Origin: Ursus arctos
Lineage: Eukaryota; Chordata; Mammalia; Carnivora; Ursidae
NCBI RefSeq assembly: GCF_023065955.2
Contig: NW_026622764.1
Coordinates: 44,399,833-44,463,832, forward strand
DNA length: 64,000 bases
Direction of reading: 5' to 3'
This document shows, piece by piece, positions 60,930 to 64,000 of this stretch. Each line of letters starts with the position of its first letter. Position 1 is the stretch's first letter. A program made the translations under genes and the position numbers. The notes under the pieces are model-generated. The model did no database searches. It worked only from the letters and a program-made list of their open reading frames with translations, and was not told the origin of the DNA.

Positions 60930-62735
60930 ACAGCCATTCTTCAGCTGTGACTTCTTTGGTACTTTCTTATATTTTCCATCTCTTTGTGGAAGTTCTTGCT
61001 GTGTTCATCCATTCTTCTCTTGAGTTCAGTGAACATCTTTATGACCATTGCTTTGAACTCCTTATCTCCGTTTCATTAAGGTTTTTTTTCCCCTTGAGAT
61101 TTTATCTTATTCTTTTGCTTGGAACATATTCCTCTGTTTCTTCATTTTGCCTGACTATTTGTATTGGTTTTTATAAATTAGCTAAAATAGCCACTTCTCC
61201 TCTCCTCATCTTGAAGGAATGGTCTCATGTAGGATAGGAACCTTATACTTCATCCCTGCCCTAGATCTTATCTGTCTCTCAAACCTTTGTGATTTTCCAA
61301 ATTTTTTAATGGCAGCATGTGTCAGGACCTGCCAGTGTCCCTATGGGGAAAATCTCAGTCAGCACCTAGATTCAGGCTGATTGAAGACAGACCTTCAGGC
61401 AACAGATTGTGAAGAATGCAAATATATATAGTCTTATGGAATCACAAGCATGAGCCCCCTGTCCACCAGTGCCAGGTGATCTAGAGTTGTGTGTTGGGTG
61501 GTAGTGGCAAAAATTGGGACTCCAGGTGGGTTTGTAAGTGACTGACTCGGAGACATTGGTGGGCTGTGGTGAGGGAGAGGAAAAGCACAATGATGGCATC
61601 TCTTGGCATATGTTCTCTGAGAGCATTTCATAATCTCTAGATGTGGGAGAAACCTGAAGCCTGTCCCCTCAGGCTGAAGTTCCAGGACAAGCAAATAGGC
61701 CTCTTTTGCAGAAAGACTGAAGCCATGTTTTAGTCTGCTCTCTGTGCAGTGCTCTGGGGGTGGTAGCCTGCCAAGAACTATCTCTCCAATCATTACAGTC
61801 CTGTGGGACCCAGCAACACAAGCTACCTGGTCACCAGAGCCAGGAAATCAAGGGCATACCCTGGGCAGCAGCCACAGAGGGGGCACCAGTAGTGAAAACT
61901 AGGGCACCATATACACGTAAGAATTCCCCCCAGCCAAAAGACACACGCTCTGGAGCATAGAAGGTGTGCGTGAAGATGGTGCTCACCAGCTGGAGTGAGG
62001 CAGAGGGAGAGTGTGGGGAGAACACTCATCAGGAAAGAAGAAAAAACAAAGAAACAAAAATAAATAATAAAAAAGAAGAGGAAAGAAAAAAAAGCCTAGA
62101 GTTAAAAAGAAAAGCAAATGAAGAAAAGAAAAGAAGATTGTGTCTGGAGGCTGGAATAGAGCAGAGGGAGAGTACAAAGATGGCGCCTACTGGTTTTCAT
62201 CCCCAGATAGCATACCATCAGGCCCCCAAATGTGTGTTAAATCAGATGCCTGCCCCTCAGGCTGACATCCCGAAGAAACAAGCCTCTTCCTCACAAAGTT
62301 TGGATGCCCCACCATTGCCGCTTCTACCCTGGGCCTCAGACAGGTGAGTCTGAGCCTGCAAGCCCTTTCAGAATGGTTTCTTAGATTCCTACAGCCCATG
62401 AGTCCCTTGGGCTCAAGCCCTGCTGGTTTTCAAAGCTAGATATTTTGGGCATTTGTCTGTCAGGTGCAGGTCTTAAAAGCTGGGGATGCCCAATGTTGGG
62501 TTCAAAGCCTTTGCTCCTCAGGGAGGAGGTCCAGTTTTTGAGTTCCCTCCCGAATGGGCTGCTCCAGAGGGATTGGGTTTATGGCAAGACCATGTTCTAG
62601 CATCTTCTGACTGCTAAGGTGTGAGCCTTTCCCTGATATCCTCATGCTCAGAAGTCATTCATTCACATTTGTGGGAGGAGATGAGTCCAGGATCCTCTTA
62701 GTTTTCCATCTTGAACGGGACCCATTCATCTCATA
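60930..62735 (-). repeat. Old L1 5' region (5' UTR into ORF1)
   Basis: On the minus strand the sequence begins at 62735 with 'tcaagatggaaaactaagaggatcc' and 'gactcatctcctcccac', a form of the L1 5' end. It continues through a GC-richer 5' UTR with an A-rich interval at 62030-62130 (T-rich on the element strand). It ends near 60930 in the ORF1 start region, recognised by the complement of 'gttcagtgaacatctttatgaccattgctttgaactcc'. ORF2 and the 3' end are missing. The frame of 127 codons at 61964-62347 on the plus strand is antisense to the element and lysine-rich only because of the A-rich run. Confidence 0.7.
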
Positions 62736-63800
62736 ACAAAGTTGAGCAGAAAGACTGCCTAGAGACTCCCTCCCAGCATGTAGAACAGCTGTCTCCCACA
62801 TTTACTCTCAGGCAGTATTACCATGGTTACATTTACATGTAAAAAAACATTAAGAGTCTATCTATGAACTTAAAGTGGTAGTTAGAAAGTATTCCACCAA
62901 TAGTAATGTCAAAAGAGAATTATGATTCTGGATGATTTTGAAAGAAATGAAAAGATTTTGATAGATTTGCTGAAGCTTTTGAGAGAAGGCATGCATTTTA
63001 ATATATATTTTAAGATCCATGAGAAACTCATAGGAGGGGACGATAGAATATATAAATTTCAAATTAGGAGGAAACAAAAAGTAACAATAATAAAACTTCA
63101 TAACATCATCAAAAGAGAGAGCCTTTCAAGTTGAGTAAATATATAGATGAATAAACCTATAATTTCTTTACTAGGTCTATATCTGAAATAAAAGATACAA
63201 GAATGGTTGAGAATAAGAGATTGTCAAAGATATATGTATTAAGTTCAAACGACTGACAAAGGTGTGAGTTTTAATATCAGACAAAACAAAACATATGGCA
63301 AAAAGTCTTAAATGGGAAAACAGAATTATATAACACACGAACACACTCGCACACACACAGAGGCAGAAGCTGAGAAAGAGAGAGACACAGAGAGATTAAA
63401 ATAACAGATTTAATAGCATAGGTAATTCTGCCCAGTTTCTCATCAATGAACGTATTTTTAAAATGAGCCTCAAATGGGAGACTGACTTACAGTTTTCCAT
63501 TGCTTCTATGTGACCAGTGTAAATATTTTCTATTATTTGAATATACACTTTTAAAAATAGAAAATAGAAGGTGGCTTCTACATGCAAATGAATGACTTCA
63601 TTCTATGCTGATCAGATGCATTGATCTATTCCAACATCATTTTGTATGTTATTAGACTGGAACATTCTTAAAGGATTTTCAAGCAGTACTGACTCATGCT
63701 AGTTTTCATATTACATACTCACCATAGGTTCTAAACTCTGCGTAAGATACCTTATTACTGTATGTGTTTATGTGCACTTTTGAGCCTACACTAGAACACA
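62736..63800. other. Anonymous stretch
   Basis: It includes a CA- and GA-rich patch at 63335-63395. The phrase 'gttttaatatcagacaaaac' at 63270 resembles L1 endonuclease coding sequence on the plus strand. No host gene is recognised. Confidence 0.4.
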
Positions 63801-64000
63801 CTTTCTTCTCCAATACCCTGCAACATTAAAACAAAAACAAAAACTGATCATGAAAAAGTAATGGTTTCAAAGGAAAACTGCCTAACTGCCAATATCATAA
63901 ATCACTTTAGTTACATTTTCTGATCATGATGGAACTAGATAAATAAATAAATATCAAATTGATTAATAATAAAAGGGAAAATGCAACCTTGACTCCAAAA
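63801..64000 (+). repeat. Probable old L1 endonuclease fragment
   Basis: 'cattttctgatcatgatggaactagataaataaataaatatc' fits the end of the L1 endonuclease domain (SDHNALKLE region) on the plus strand. The window ends before this can be followed into the reverse transcriptase. Confidence 0.45.

Noticed and set aside
61964..62347. A 127-codon plus-strand frame rich in lysine and glutamate, looking like a nuclear protein
   Set aside because: It runs antisense through an old L1 5' UTR and its composition comes from an A-rich run at 62030-62130. There is no domain and no supporting context.
1..64000. Endogenous retrovirus or LTR element
   Set aside because: I found no paired long terminal repeats, primer-binding site or gag, pol or env-like frames. 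All recognised reverse transcriptase is of L1 or L2 type.

Overview
The window is nuclear DNA of a carnivoran mammal. It is AT-rich and I see no intact host gene, exon or RNA gene in it. Three observations place the organism. There are many tRNA-derived Can-SINEs, with a 'cctgggtggctcagt' head, an AATAAA-rich or CT-rich tail and direct target duplications. There are carnivore-type L1 elements. The canid-specific SINEC_Cf body and the modern felid body are both absent. Several SINE copies share a sub-type marked by 'cagccagcgagagagggaa' plus 'ggaagaagcaggc', which I associate with bears and related arctoids. A bear-like or other non-canid caniform is therefore my best inference, not something the sequence proves.

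Layout. 1-4523: no recognisable element. 4524-9301: an unidentified retrocopy-like ORF remnant, an L2 piece, three or four SINEs, a MER5A DNA transposon and two old L1 3' ends. 9302-14861: mostly anonymous, with one young SINE and a 54-bp tandem duplication. 14862-19743: a 4.85-kb 5'-truncated L1 on the minus strand between perfect 18-bp target duplications; both reading frames are broken. 19744-33650: mostly anonymous, with SINEs, old L1 3' ends, MIRs and microsatellites. 33650-34600: an old L1 3' fragment. 34600-43930: anonymous, with three SINEs and an 82-bp L1 insertion. 43935-45515: a decayed processed pseudogene of EEF1A1. 48640-54646: an almost full-length old L1 reaching back to its 5' end, with two SINEs inside and the reverse transcriptase core deleted. 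55399-56640: a younger L1 3' end inserted into a MIR. 57540-59410: a long L2 remnant with a SINE inside. 60920-62735: the 5' part of a third old L1. 62736-64000: anonymous, with a probable old L1 endonuclease trace near the end.

The window reads as intergenic or deep intronic DNA built by successive rounds of retrotransposition, and the nesting gives a relative age order: L2 and MIR, then old L1, then L1 with arctoid SINEs. I found no new gene system. The most useful observations are the EEF1A1 retrocopy, the nested insertion history, the unidentified ORF remnant at 4.56-5.39 kb, and a few local duplications and hairpin-prone repeats.
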